Origin: Trichothermofontia sichuanensis B231
GTDB lineage: Bacteria > Cyanobacteriota > Cyanobacteriia > B231
Assembly (NCBI RefSeq): GCF_026240635.1
Contig: NZ_CP110848.1
Span: 3,677,741 to 3,741,740, forward strand
Length of the DNA stretch: 64,000 nucleotides
Direction: 5' to 3'
Below are positions 55,450 to 64,000 of the stretch, in pieces. Position 1 is the first letter of the stretch, and each line of letters opens with the position of its first letter. The position numbers and the translations under genes are program-made. The notes beneath the pieces are model-generated. The model was not told the origin of the DNA. It saw nothing but the letters and a program-made list of their open reading frames with translations, and ran no database searches.

Positions 55450-57582
55450 CTAAGTGCCGCTTCCTGGGATATGCCAGCGCTGCTGAAATTCGGTTAAGGT
55501 AGCCGTGGGTAACTGTTGCGAAAGCCATCGCAATGCCTGTTGTTGACTGGTTGTCAAGGGGATGTCACCCTGGGCATAGAGGTCCACCAAATCTAAGGTT
55601 GGCAGTGGGGGAGTGGTGCTGGGGATGAGGGGATCAGGGCGCAGCGAGGCGGCGGCAGCCTGAGGAGGGGGAGGCTCCGTGCCTGAATCGCGATCGCCGG
55701 GTGACCGGGCCGTCAATGCGGAAGGCAAGGATACATCCGGCGGTGGTACCGCTGCCAATAAGCCGGTTGCTGCGGCTGGCTCTGCGGCGGGTGACCCCTG
55801 ATCTGGGGCCACCACCGGTTCTGTGAGAACATGCCCCATCAAGGCGTCCCAAGTGGGCAGCGTCACTGCGGCCTCAGCCGGGGGCGTGGTATCTTGTCCC
55901 ATCAAAACTTCCCACGTGGCCCGATCAACCACGCCGGTCGGCGGTAAATCATGGCTGCACTGAAAGTCAGAGACTGCGTGGAACGTCGCCTCATTAAATT
56001 GACCATCAACCGTTAACACATACCCATACTCATTCAACAGGGTTTGCAAATAGGCGATCGGACCCTGTGCCGCCGTATCGGTCTGGCCTTTTTGGAGCAA
56101 AGGGAGCGCGGCGGGGGTAGTGGCAGGCGGGACCGCTCCTGTCACGGGACTTAAATCAACAAGACTTAAATCAATGGGACTTAAATCAACCCGATCGGTG
56201 GAGGGTGAGGGCGCTAGATCAACAATTTTGATAAGACTGGTGGCGATCGGGGGGGCACTGGGACCTTCACTAGAACTTTCACTGGAACTCGCCAACCAGG
56301 ACTCCTCCCAAGTCAAGCTGGGGTCAGCAACCAGTGCGGCGGCGGTCGCTGGCTTGGCCAGTAGGGTCAAGGGGTCTAGGGGTTTAGCGGCTTCCTGCTC
56401 CAGCTTAGCCCACGTATCGGGGCCAACTTCACCAGGGGGATCAGTCAGATCAGGAAATTGGGATTGAAACTGCCGAACCGCCTGCTCCGTGGCTACATCA
56501 AAAGTGCCGGTCAAGGGAACACCCAGACCGACTACAAACAGTAGGCGTTGCAGTTGTCGAATCGGCCCATTGGGGAGGTCATTATCGGTTGCGTGTAACC
56601 GTAACCAGGGATGGTGAGTGGGGGTGGTTGCAGTTGCCGTGGTTGGACGATCGCTGGCAGGGGCCGCCGAAACCGATCGCGCCGCGATCGTAGGCACCTT
56701 GCTCAGGTTAACGATCGTGGCATCGATGGGGGGAACGGGCTGCGCCGCTGCACCGGTCGTTGGACTGGCCGTTGGACTGGTCGTGGCATCCTGGCGATCT
56801 TCACGGAACAGTTGTAACCAATCAGCCGCATTGATCACCCCATCCGACAGCAGGGAAGGGTGGCTATTCTGGTAGGCCACCACGACCTCATGCAATTCCT
56901 GATCAAAGCGGCCATTAACCTCACCCTTGTAATAACCGTGATCCCGCAAAAAGGCTTGTAGTTGGCGAATGGGGCCATCAACACTACCCTGGGGATCCGC
57001 ATCTCCTAGACGTAATTGGGGCAGTTGACCCTGATCATCCCGAAAGGGGTAGGCTTGCCAGGTAGGACTTTGGGGCGAGAAGTGGGTGTACTGATACGCC
57101 GCAACGGCTTGCGGGGTCAGTGATTCCCCGCTAGGGACACGGCTTGAGCGCCCTGGGATGACTAGATCCGGCGGGAGGTACTGGTTTGTCCCCAAGGGAC
57201 AGGGGGACAGGGCGGGCTGAGCGGTCTGGGGGGTAGAACTGTGCACTGGGGGCGTGAGCAGGGCTTCCCAGACGGCATCATCCACCACAGTCTGATCAAT
57301 CGCAACCGTATTGACTGTGGTGGTCGAGGACGGAGATACCGAGAACTGCCGTAGTTGGAAATCTTTGACTGCCGCCAGAGTGAGGAGATCAAACTGGCCA
57401 TTTACCAGAACGTAGTTATAGCCGCGATCGCGCAGCAAACGTTGCAGGTAACGCACCGGGCCATCCGCGGGATCAGGGTCAGTGATACCCAGGCGCAATT
57501 CGGGCCTCCCGTTGGCGGTAAGCGGCCCCGACCAGGGAGTATGGAGAGAGTCAAGGTTCGCAACCGCAGAGGAATTAGTCAT
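55450..57582 (-). CDS. Four peptidoglycan-binding-domain protein with C-terminal Trp-Leu module
   Basis: A 710-residue protein with PG_binding_1-like domains at about 25-110, 188-262, 330-405 and 500-570. Each has the variant D/N/Q-G-P-(V/I)-x-x-L-Q-x-(L/F)-L in place of the normal G-x-x-V-x-x-L-Q and a NGQFD/NGRFD/TGTFD/DGQFN turn. Long Pro/Thr/Ala linkers separate them. The C-terminus is one Trp-Leu module (LVDLYAQGD, then QQALRWLSQQLPTATLTEFQQRW). There is no signal peptide; it starts MTNSSAVANLDSLHTPW. It is first in the operon and divergent from the membrane protein. Function unknown; a scaffold or baseplate-like part is possible. Confidence 0.85.
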   Translation of the reverse strand: MTNSSAVANLDSLHTPWSGPLTANGRPELRLGITDPDPADGPVRYLQRLLRDRGYNYVLVNGQFDLLTLAAVKDFQLRQFSVSPSSTTTVNTVAIDQTVVDDAVWEALLTPPVHSSTPQTAQPALSPCPLGTNQYLPPDLVIPGRSSRVPSGESLTPQAVAAYQYTHFSPQSPTWQAYPFRDDQGQLPQLRLGDADPQGSVDGPIRQLQAFLRDHGYYKGEVNGRFDQELHEVVVAYQNSHPSLLSDGVINAADWLQLFREDRQDATTSPTASPTTGAAAQPVPPIDATIVNLSKVPTIAARSVSAAPASDRPTTATATTPTHHPWLRLHATDNDLPNGPIRQLQRLLFVVGLGVPLTGTFDVATEQAVRQFQSQFPDLTDPPGEVGPDTWAKLEQEAAKPLDPLTLLAKPATAAALVADPSLTWEESWLASSSESSSEGPSAPPIATSLIKIVDLAPSPSTDRVDLSPIDLSLVDLSPVTGAVPPATTPAALPLLQKGQTDTAAQGPIAYLQTLLNEYGYVLTVDGQFNEATFHAVSDFQCSHDLPPTGVVDRATWEVLMGQDTTPPAEAAVTLPTWDALMGHVLTEPVVAPDQGSPAAEPAAATGLLAAVPPPDVSLPSALTARSPGDRDSGTEPPPPQAAAASLRPDPLIPSTTPPLPTLDLVDLYAQGDIPLTTSQQQALRWLSQQLPTATLTEFQQRWHIPGSGT

Positions 57583-58329
57583 AGTGCCTGTTGGTAGTGC
57601 CTCGAGTACCTGCTGTCTGCATAGAGCGGTCCATTATGGCGCATTATGGCCCAAGATCTGGCTAGATCTTGCCGATCGCACCGATCACTTAGTAGTGCTT
57701 AACATTCGGCTGCTGATTAACCCCAAAACTCAACAAAAAGTTAACACACCCCTGATCTCAGTAGGCAAGTGTCATGCAACCCAAGCTCCTCATCGCCTAA
57801 CCCCCCTGGTTGACTGACCCATCTTTTCCCCTTCACGAGGAGAGAGGACAGAGAACAGAGAACAGAGAACAGAGATAGTCACTCAGTTGCCCTCACTGCT
57901 CACTGTTCTATCCTCACTCCTAAAGGTCTTCTCCCACCAGGGGCGAAGGGACTTTAGTCGCCCGCTCTGGGAGGGGGATTGGGGTGAAGATGCTTCGAGT
58001 TTTTGTCAGTTAATCAGCCCCTAACCCCTTCTCCCGACTAGGGAGAAGGGGGACCCATCCCACTATCCTCGCCCCACTCCCGCACACGGAGGGTGGACAG
58101 AGGGACCTGCAAGGGGGCAGGAGTAAGGACGATTCGCCGGTGCAGATGCGGCACGAACGATGATCATTCTGTCGAATGGGCGCGATCTACTGAGTAAGGG
58201 AGATGACTTGCTTACAGGTTTCTAAAGTTTGCGATCGGGCTTGCGGTAGGGGGTTAGTTTTGATGTTAAACTCCAAGGCACGCTCATCCCAGCTAAGGCG
58301 CTAGGGGATTCAGGCTGGAGTTTGGAAGT
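57583..58329. other. Divergent promoter region with repeat C
   Basis: About 750 bp between the operon and the membrane protein gene. It holds repeat C copy 6 (57808-57960) and low-complexity CCTCACTCC-type text. Both promoters must lie here; I cannot place them. No gene is seen. Confidence 0.45.
57808..57960 (+). repeat. Repeat C copy 6, with 7-bp tandem core
   Basis: GGTTGACTGACCCATCTTTT, CACGAGGAGAGAGGAC, then three and a half AGAGAAC units, TAGTCACTCAGTTGCCC and TATCCTCACTCCTAAA. The core has more units here than in copies 1 and 4. Confidence 0.7.
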
Positions 58330-60363
58330 ATGAATTTGCCCTTAATTATTGATATTGCGATCGGCCTCATCTTCATTTATCTAATTCTGAGTCTGTTCAC
58401 ATCGGAATTACAAGAACTGCTAACGACTTTATTACAATGGCGCGCGGTCCATCTTAAGGAATCGATTGAGGGGTTATTGGCAGGCAGTAACACCTCCGAG
58501 CAACTACGCAAGTCGCGCCAGCTAGCTAATCGCCTGTATAATAATCCGCTGATCAGAACACTTAACCAAGAGGCAAAGGGACGGTTTTTAGTCTTTACGC
58601 GCATCGCTAATGGGTGGTATTACCTCTTTAGGGTGTTTGGCCAGGACGATGAGGGCAACATCAAGACCAGTGGTCCTTCCTACATTCCCAGCCAAGCCTT
58701 TGCAGTTAGCCTGATGGATACCCTAGGGATACCTCAAATTGCGTCCCTGATCAGTCTGCTGCGGCTGAAGAGTTTTGTGGTGGGGCAAATTCTCACGCAA
58801 GTTGGCAATGATAAACTACGCCAGCGGTTGCAGTCGCGTTTTGAGAGTATTCTCAATAGCTATCAGCAGCAGCAGACTGACTTAGCGACCACTGTCAGTC
58901 GTATCGTAGAAGCGTGCGATCGCTATGCCAACCTAGCCGAACTGAGCGATCGTGAGCAATTAGCGCTTCAGCTTGCCGAACTCAATACAACCGAGGATCT
59001 TGACCTAACGGTTCAGGATATTTTGCAGTTTCGTGCCCTCCGCGAGGGAGTGTTTGGTTTACCCGACAGCCCAACAGAAACTGCAGTAATTGTTCGCTAC
59101 CTGCAACCGACATTAATCGATTTAGTGAATCTGATTCGCGAACACGCTAACGTTGATCGATTTTGGCAACGATATAAGAATATCCGTGATGAGGTTGCCC
59201 AACGAATTCTCTACACTGAAGTGTTGTCTGCTATCCGTCGCTTTATCAGCGAAGTCAGTGCATCGTCACAAATGACGGATGAACAACGATCAGCCGTGCT
59301 TAAGGACATTCTGGCGGTAGAAACCCGCATGGATGAATTTTTGCGTCACCCCCCGATTTCACTGGTTGATGTTCCCTATCGCAACCTGTTAGATCAGGCG
59401 ATCGCCCCAATCCGAGCTAATCTAAATCGTCCGGAGTGGGGGGATTGGATTGTCGATGAAATCATGAAACGTCTGAATATCCACCAAATTGATTTGGAGC
59501 GAGTAAATCATGAACGGGCCGAGTTAAAGAATTATATTGATTCTCTGGTGGATATCCTGCCAGCAATGCGCCAGGACTTCCTAGTATTTGCTAATTTGCT
59601 AGCCCAACAGGGCGGGGCAGAAGTTGAAAGTCTCTGGAATTTATTAGTGACTCGCTTAGCCCCCCTAGAGCAAAGTGGCGAACTCAACCAATATCTCAAA
59701 GACATGCTCACGATCCTGGCTGAGCAGGCGCATCTTAAAGCGGCTAGTATCCGCGCAGAGCTAACCCAATTCCAACAGGAATTGGAAAATTGGTTTGATC
59801 AGGCGATCGCCCGTGCGGCGGGAGTGTATAAGCGCAATACGAAATTGGTCGCGATTTGTTTGGGGATCATAGCGGCGATCGCTGTCAATGCTGATACTAT
59901 CCATATAGTCACCCGTCTCGCTGCCGATTCAGCGTTGCGCGATGATGTGGTGACGATCGCGACAGAGGCTGCCAAAGCCGAAATTACTGGCCCCACGTCC
60001 GATGGGGGAGCTAACCAGGGACCCAATCCAAATCGCGAATGCTTGGCCCTGCCGCGCTCTGAAGCAGAGAAACAGGAAAATTGCCAACAGTTTTTCGCCA
60101 TTTTAGAGAATGCGGCTCAAGAGGTAGCTCTACCGATCGGCTGGGGCGACAATAACCGGCTGCGGCAGCGTCAAGAGGCCCAGCAGGGCCTCTGGCAAAA
60201 TATCTGGCCTGCTCGCTACGCCTTGGGCTGGTTAATTACGGGGATTGCCCTCTCAATGGGGGCAAGTTTCTGGTACGACCTGCTGGGTCGCTTTATCTCG
60301 GTCCGCAATACGGGCAAAAAACCGGAAACCCCCCCTGCCCCTAGTACGAGTACAAAAGTATAG
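58330..60363 (+). CDS. Large three-helix membrane protein
   Basis: A 677-residue protein. The first membrane helix is near residues 5-25 (IDIAIGLIFIYLILSLF), leading into a conserved-looking LQELLTTLLQWRAVHLKESIEGLL. A long, mostly helical soluble domain of about 470 residues follows. Helix 2 (about 508-528, LVAICLGIIAAIAV) and helix 3 (about 633-655, LGWLITGIALSMGASFWY) bracket a loop of about 100 residues with two cysteines (NRECLALP and QENCQQFF). The tail DLLGRFISVRNTGKKPE is short and basic. I do not recognise a named family. If the large domain is cytoplasmic, the Cys loop is periplasmic or lumenal. The ATG at 58330 has GGAG-like sequence upstream. Divergent from the peptidoglycan-binding operon. 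Confidence 0.88.
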   Translation: MNLPLIIDIAIGLIFIYLILSLFTSELQELLTTLLQWRAVHLKESIEGLLAGSNTSEQLRKSRQLANRLYNNPLIRTLNQEAKGRFLVFTRIANGWYYLFRVFGQDDEGNIKTSGPSYIPSQAFAVSLMDTLGIPQIASLISLLRLKSFVVGQILTQVGNDKLRQRLQSRFESILNSYQQQQTDLATTVSRIVEACDRYANLAELSDREQLALQLAELNTTEDLDLTVQDILQFRALREGVFGLPDSPTETAVIVRYLQPTLIDLVNLIREHANVDRFWQRYKNIRDEVAQRILYTEVLSAIRRFISEVSASSQMTDEQRSAVLKDILAVETRMDEFLRHPPISLVDVPYRNLLDQAIAPIRANLNRPEWGDWIVDEIMKRLNIHQIDLERVNHERAELKNYIDSLVDILPAMRQDFLVFANLLAQQGGAEVESLWNLLVTRLAPLEQSGELNQYLKDMLTILAEQAHLKAASIRAELTQFQQELENWFDQAIARAAGVYKRNTKLVAICLGIIAAIAVNADTIHIVTRLAADSALRDDVVTIATEAAKAEITGPTSDGGANQGPNPNRECLALPRSEAEKQENCQQFFAILENAAQEVALPIGWGDNNRLRQRQEAQQGLWQNIWPARYALGWLITGIALSMGASFWYDLLGRFISVRNTGKKPETPPAPSTSTKV

Positions 60364-60405
60364 TCTATCGTTTCGATGGTTGATCGTTGCGAGCTAGGAT
60401 GGCGG

Positions 60406-61056
60406 CTAGCTGACGGGCATCCACTCGACGACGGCTTCCCACCCTAAGCCGTGGCGTACAATTTCTGGCACATCCTGGGTCAGATCGATGATCGTCGAAA
60501 CCTCAAAACCGGGTTCCACACCACTATCGATAATCACATCGACCGATTTTTCCAGGTGATCAAACAGTTCAAACCGCGATCGATGCCCATCTTTGGTATT
60601 ACCATCCTCCGAGAGGGTGTGGGCCGAGGTGGAAATGACCGGATTCCCCAGAGCATCAATCAGCGATCGGCAAATGGCATGATCGGGGACGCGAATCCCC
60701 GTCGTTTTACGCTTGGGTTCCATCACCAAGCGCGGCACTAATTTAGTCGCGGGTAGCAGAAAGGTATAGGGACCCGGCACCAGCCGCCGCATCAGCCGGT
60801 AGGCTCCATCTTGTACCCGAGCATAGTGAGCCACATTGGACAGGGAAGAGCACAAAAACGTGAGAGGTTTATCATTATCTAGGCGTTTAATCCGCCGCAC
60901 GCGTTCTACCGCCGACTTGACGGTCAAATCACAGCCAATCGCGTAGACCGTATCGGTGGGGTAGAGCATCACCGCACCCGATCGCAGTTCATCCCGGATC
61001 TGCTCGATCAGCCGGAGTTGCGGAGTGTTAGGGTGAACATGATAGAGAGTGGCCAT
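60406..61056 (-). CDS. YciO/Sua5/YrdC-family protein
   Basis: A 216-residue protein with the YrdC-like fold. Motifs are AVMLYPTDTVYAIGCDL, RVRRIKRLDNDKPLTFLC, RRLVPGPYTFLLPATKLVPRL, TTGIRVPDHAICR and NPVISTSAHT. It is full length for the YciO branch; the extra C-terminal domain of Sua5 is missing. YrdC/Sua5 makes threonylcarbamoyl-AMP for tRNA t6A; YciO paralogues are less well defined. The choice between tRNA modification and YciO function cannot be settled here. The ATG at 61056 begins MATLYHVHP. Confidence 0.9.
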   Translation of the reverse strand: MATLYHVHPNTPQLRLIEQIRDELRSGAVMLYPTDTVYAIGCDLTVKSAVERVRRIKRLDNDKPLTFLCSSLSNVAHYARVQDGAYRLMRRLVPGPYTFLLPATKLVPRLVMEPKRKTTGIRVPDHAICRSLIDALGNPVISTSAHTLSEDGNTKDGHRSRFELFDHLEKSVDVIIDSGVEPGFEVSTIIDLTQDVPEIVRHGLGWEAVVEWMPVS

Positions 61057-61367
61057 TAAGCATTCATTGCAGGGGGGTATTCAGAAACAGTGCGGTGCCA
61101 CAGCACTGGGGAATTGCCCCTCCCAGTATCAGACGATGACACCCTGGCGTCAATCGTCAGGGGAGGCCCAATCAAGCTCTACAGGTCTTTAGAAATCCCT
61201 CTCCATAAAATAAAAAGATAGCCAAGGCGATCTTCTATGACCGGGTAGCGCTAACGTTACTCCCTCTGGGACTCGACTCGCTAGAATCGAACCTGGACGG
61301 ACGGGCTGGTTGTGCTGGGAGCCTCCTCTTGTTCTCAGTTCTTTGTCGATTATGCCCATCATCCATT
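61057..61367. other. Region between YciO-type gene and larC
   Basis: About 310 bp between divergent genes. No gene, terminator or repeat is recognised. Confidence 0.35.
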
Positions 61368-63008
61368 ATGCCCATCGCCTATTTTGACTGTCCCGCTGGT
61401 ATTGCCGGTGATATGTGTTTAGGTGCCCTGGTGAGTGCGGGGGTGCCGTTGGCTTATTTGCGCGATCGCCTCCAATCGCTGGGGATCGCCGGTGAGTATA
61501 CCCTTGCAGCCCAGTTGGTCCATCCCCAGGGACAACAGGCAACCCAGGTGCAGGTTATCCTCACCCCTACCCCTGCTTCCTTGCCAACGGGGACAGCTGG
61601 GGCCGCTGACGACGCTTCCGTTCACTCCCATAGCCATCCTCCGCATTCCCACCCCGCTAATCCGGATCAAACCACCGCAGCGGTTGGAGGTCTGCGAACC
61701 CACCATCAGACCGCGCGCCATTTGCCAGAAATCGAGGCTCTGATCCACGGGGCCGATCTGCCGCCCAGGGTTGAGCAGTGGAGTCTGGCAATTTTTCGGC
61801 AATTGGCGATCGCTGAAGGGGCGGTGCATGGCATTCCCCCGGAACAGGTTCATTTCCACGAAGTCGGGGCCACCGATGCGATCGTGGATATTGTAGGGAC
61901 TTGTCTGGGCCTAGACTGGCTGGGGATTGACAGTGATGCCGACGGTTGGCCGTTCCTCTATTGTTCCGCTTTGCCAACGGGGGGTGGTATGGTGCGAGCG
62001 GCACATGGGCAATTACCCGTGCCGGTGCCAGCGGTCTTGAAACTGTGGGAGATGCGGCAGGTGCCGATCTATAGCAATGGGATTGAGCGGGAACTGGTGA
62101 CCCCTACGGGGGCAGCGATCGTCACTACCCTGGCGCGTGAGTTTGGACCACCCCCAGCGATGTATCTGGAAACGGTGGGGCTGGGAGCGGGAACGATCAC
62201 GTTACCGATTCCTAATGTGCTGCGGCTCTGGGTGGGCAAGGCCAGGGGAAGGCAAACAGCCAACGGCCAACAGCAAACTTCAGCACATTACCCTCTAGAA
62301 CATCACAAACACGATGAGGTTCAGGGGTATAGCCTCAGCCAGGGGCATGGGGGCCATGTGCCTAGGGAAACCCAAGGTGATCGTGAAAACCCCCCAGTTC
62401 CAGAGGTACATAACCATGCAGCAGATGGGGCAGTGGGGGAATGCTTAACGCCGTTGTCAGATGAAGGCGAGACACCCGTACCACACTTAACGACTTCAGT
62501 GCTCCCCCCCCACTCGCGGACGGAAACGATCGCGGTGCTGCAAACCCAGTTGGATGATTTAAGTCCGCAGGTCATGGGGTATGTGACGGAGCGGCTGTAT
62601 GCGATCGGGGCGTTGGAGGTGTTTACCCAGGCGATCGGGATGAAGAAAAATCGACCGGGTATTTTACTCACGGTGATTTGTTATCCTGATCGCCGCCTAG
62701 ATTGTGAGGAACTCCTCTTTCGGGAAACGACCACCCTGGGCATCCGCCATACCCTGCAGCAGCGATCGGCCCTAGGGCGGGAGGTGCAAACGGTGCAGAC
62801 GGATTATGGGCCAGTGCGGTTGAAGTTGGCCTGGTTTAACCCCCAAACCGTGAATCCGGCTCCCCAGTTGGTCAATGTGCAACCGGAGTATGAGGATTGC
62901 GCCCAATTGGCGCGTCAACATCAGGTGCCCTGGCGGGAAATTCATCGGCTCGCCCTGGCGGCGTGGTATCAGCATCCAGAGGCAATACTCAGTCGCGCAG
63001 ACCCTTAG
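61368..63008 (+). CDS. larC: Nickel-pincer cofactor nickel-insertion protein LarC, His-rich
   Basis: A 546-residue LarC (TIGR00299-like). It starts [21 protein letters not shown] and has [17 protein letters not shown] and the C-terminal segments [29 protein letters not shown] and [10 protein letters not shown]. LarC inserts nickel into the pincer nucleotide cofactor of lactate racemase-type enzymes. It is longer than usual because of two His-rich inserts: [13 protein letters not shown] (about 85) and a region near 300-385 with [15 protein letters not shown] and VHNHA. One continuous frame is used, unlike the frameshifted larC1/larC2 known from Lactobacillus. larB, larE and larA are not here. 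The ATG at 61368 fits the family start. Confidence 0.92.
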   Translation: MPIAYFDCPAGIAGDMCLGALVSAGVPLAYLRDRLQSLGIAGEYTLAAQLVHPQGQQATQVQVILTPTPASLPTGTAGAADDASVHSHSHPPHSHPANPDQTTAAVGGLRTHHQTARHLPEIEALIHGADLPPRVEQWSLAIFRQLAIAEGAVHGIPPEQVHFHEVGATDAIVDIVGTCLGLDWLGIDSDADGWPFLYCSALPTGGGMVRAAHGQLPVPVPAVLKLWEMRQVPIYSNGIERELVTPTGAAIVTTLAREFGPPPAMYLETVGLGAGTITLPIPNVLRLWVGKARGRQTANGQQQTSAHYPLEHHKHDEVQGYSLSQGHGGHVPRETQGDRENPPVPEVHNHAADGAVGECLTPLSDEGETPVPHLTTSVLPPHSRTETIAVLQTQLDDLSPQVMGYVTERLYAIGALEVFTQAIGMKKNRPGILLTVICYPDRRLDCEELLFRETTTLGIRHTLQQRSALGREVQTVQTDYGPVRLKLAWFNPQTVNPAPQLVNVQPEYEDCAQLARQHQVPWREIHRLALAAWYQHPEAILSRADP

Positions 63009-63030
63009 TTCCGACCCTTCGTTCAGGCCC

Positions 63031-63582
63031 TTAGTCCAGGAGACCTGGCGGGGGGGTAATTTCAATCCGGCGCTGGACTAAGTCAACCACGGGCACGATC
63101 GCTTTGACAAAGGGGATAAGCAGGGGCGCATTCGCGTTGGCCATCGTTGTGACGGAGGTGCGCTGCACTTCCAGCAGATCATTACCCGCACTGAAGACAT
63201 TGGTCACCGTACCAATTTCCACCTGGGTCGTTTGCTCAAACACCGTCAGGCCAATGAGATCCAGGACATGAAACTCATCCTCATCAAGCGGGAGGCGATC
63301 GTCGACGGGTACGAGGAGTACATAGCCCCGCAGTTGTTCCGCCTGGTCACGGTTATCGATACCAGCGAGTTTAACCACGTACAACCCTTTGCCAGGGATG
63401 GTCCGTCCCGCCAGCAGTGCGATCGGCGTGGGAGTGTCCTGCTGCGGGGCTAACAGCCAACGGGGGCCTGGCTCCAGAAACCGTTCGGGGAAATCGGATT
63501 CTGGATAAACGCGCACTTCTCCCCTCAACCCCTGGGCAGCAACGATGCGGCCAATCGTCATAAAGGTATCCAGTGATGGCAT
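63031..63582 (-). CDS. rimM: 16S rRNA maturation factor RimM
   Basis: A 183-residue protein with the N-terminal RimM barrel ([29 protein letters not shown], residues 7-35) and a C-terminal PRC-barrel ([13 protein letters not shown] and [13 protein letters not shown], ending [29 protein letters not shown]). It binds S19 and helps 30S head assembly. Convergent with larC, 22 bp between stops. It is usually near rpsP/trmD, but neither is seen. Start ATG at 63582 or 63561. Confidence 0.95.
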   Translation of the reverse strand: MPSLDTFMTIGRIVAAQGLRGEVRVYPESDFPERFLEPGPRWLLAPQQDTPTPIALLAGRTIPGKGLYVVKLAGIDNRDQAEQLRGYVLLVPVDDRLPLDEDEFHVLDLIGLTVFEQTTQVEIGTVTNVFSAGNDLLEVQRTSVTTMANANAPLLIPFVKAIVPVVDLVQRRIEITPPPGLLD

Positions 63583-63643
63583 AGTTATGGGCCTTTGATT
63601 CAGGTAGGGGGAATCGGCTTCAGAGCCGAGTAATCACATCAAC

Positions 63644-63673
63644 CTGACGCTAGGGTACCGCGAAAACTATAAA
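63644..63673 (+). promoter_or_regulatory. Candidate promoter
   Basis: CTGACG (63644-63649) and TATAAA (63668-63673), spaced 18 bp, would start transcription near 63680, at the 5' arm of the structured region. Confidence 0.4.
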
Positions 63674-63675
63674 TC

Positions 63676-63891
63676 TTGCGCTGATGGGCGCCCTCGTCGC
63701 CTCAGGGACGCCCGTCTTGAGTGCCCCGGGTGCCAAGGTGCCAACAGCAGGCAGGGTCGATGAAGCCCTAGGGTTTGCCAGAGCCAAGCGGACACCAGGC
63801 ACGAGTAAGGAGTACTCTCTGTCTATCCCAGCGCCATGCGTCACAATGGAAGGGATAGGCTACCGCCCTCCTGGTTTGTCCCATTATGCAA
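63676..63891 (+). ncRNA. Possible structured RNA, unassigned
   Basis: The region has a long-range closing stem: TTGC (63676) with GCAA (63888) and ATGGG (63684) with CCCAT (63880). Inside lie a hairpin CTATCCC/GGGATAG with an inner CCAT/ATGG, a GAGTA/TACTC hairpin, and paired GGTGCC/GGCAC segments. A -10/-35 pair lies at the 5' end. The length of about 215 nt and the global hairpin shape resemble 6S RNA, but I cannot match conserved 6S sequence, so it stays unassigned. Short frames on both strands have no family resemblance. Confidence 0.35.
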
Positions 63892-64000
63892 ACATCTGTC
63901 AACCTACTGAAAACCCCGTTAAGTTCACCCCCCATTGCCGTTAAACCCCCCACTCCCGATGCCATTCCTGACCGCAACAACTATCTAGACCGGGTAATGA
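63886..64000 (+). CDS. Start of an unidentified protein (cut by the right edge)
   Basis: An open frame from ATG 63886 runs to the window end, giving MQTSVNLLKTPLSSPPIAVK, then PTPDAIPDRNNYLDRVM. The Pro-rich N-terminus followed by a helix start looks like a real protein, but 38 residues do not allow identification. The start overlaps the 3' arm of the possible RNA stem. Confidence 0.4.
   Translation, partial: MQTSVNLLKTPLSSPPIAVKPPTPDAIPDRNNYLDRVM

Noticed and set aside
61260-61320. Minus-strand GGTTCGATTC as a possible tRNA T-arm
   Set aside because: The flanking bases do not form a five-pair T-stem, and no acceptor stem or anticodon arm is seen.
61368-63008. Programmed frameshift in larC
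   Set aside because: The gene reads as a single continuous frame from the family start to the family C-terminus.
63640-63900. tmRNA, RNase P RNA or SRP RNA
   Set aside because: None of the conserved elements of these RNAs is present; only general pairing supports an RNA here.
1-64000. CRISPR arrays
   Set aside because: No regularly spaced direct repeats with unique spacers were seen; the repeats here are dispersed MITEs and short tandem units.

Overview
The window comes from a cyanobacterial chromosome. It carries phycobilisome genes (allophycocyanin alpha-B apcD and the phycobilin lyase cpcT), the dual FBPase/SBPase glpX, the C5-pathway gene hemA, a Ycf19/YggT protein and many copies of the HIP1 octamer GCGATCGC. 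The genus cannot be fixed from the sequence. Large multi-sensor kinases, TPR proteins and abundant dispersed repeats suggest a larger-genome cyanobacterium, perhaps filamentous.

Layout. 1-17.5 kb is mostly housekeeping: a PIN/TRAM protein (cut by the left edge), a serralysin-like protease, an RlmD/RumA-type rRNA methyltransferase, apcD, cpcT with a small conserved gene, a frameshifted outer-membrane-type protein, acetolactate synthase, an SDR protein, a DUF1997 protein, rfbB, glpX and hemA. 17.5-19 kb is accessory: an ISAs1 remnant and an AT-rich orphan adenine methyltransferase. 19-37 kb holds a fused peptide-type ABC ATPase, a quinone-oxidoreductase-like protein, adhE, a GNAT-like protein, two histidine kinases, an SLH protein, a TPR protein, an SLC13/RCK permease and gpsA. 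37.6-40.4 kb has gpmI, secG and a secreted metalloprotease. An AT-rich sulfotransferase follows, then a BMP-type ABC importer (two permeases and a binding protein, no ATPase) bracketed by degenerate direct repeats. 46-51 kb has a large TPR protein and typA. 51.4-60.4 kb is the most unusual part: a decayed ISAs1 element, then a three-gene operon of proteins made of peptidoglycan-binding-type domains and a recurrent Trp-Leu-rich helical module, divergent from a large three-helix membrane protein. The right end has a YciO/Sua5-type protein, larC and rimM, then a possible structured RNA, and a gene start cut by the edge.

Repeats. Three non-autonomous element families can be worked out from the sequence. 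MITE-A is exactly 112 bp with ends like GGCTCTTCTG and CAGAAGAGCC and 8-bp target duplications; it has four copies. MITE-B is about 100-107 bp with TAGTCA...TGACTA-type ends, and its TA target duplication is shown by an empty site. Repeat D is a longer element that serves as a MITE-B target. One MITE-A sits inside a MITE-B with a perfect 8-bp duplication, and two ISAs1 copies abut MITE-B hairpins, so the order of insertion can be read. A further family (repeat C) contains a short variable tandem repeat.

The top candidate for an undescribed system is the 52.9-60.4 kb cluster. Its three soluble proteins have eight peptidoglycan-binding-like domains and seven copies of a Trp-Leu module, with no signal peptide and no catalytic domain, next to a membrane protein that could anchor them. 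That partnership is inferred from gene order and domain content only.
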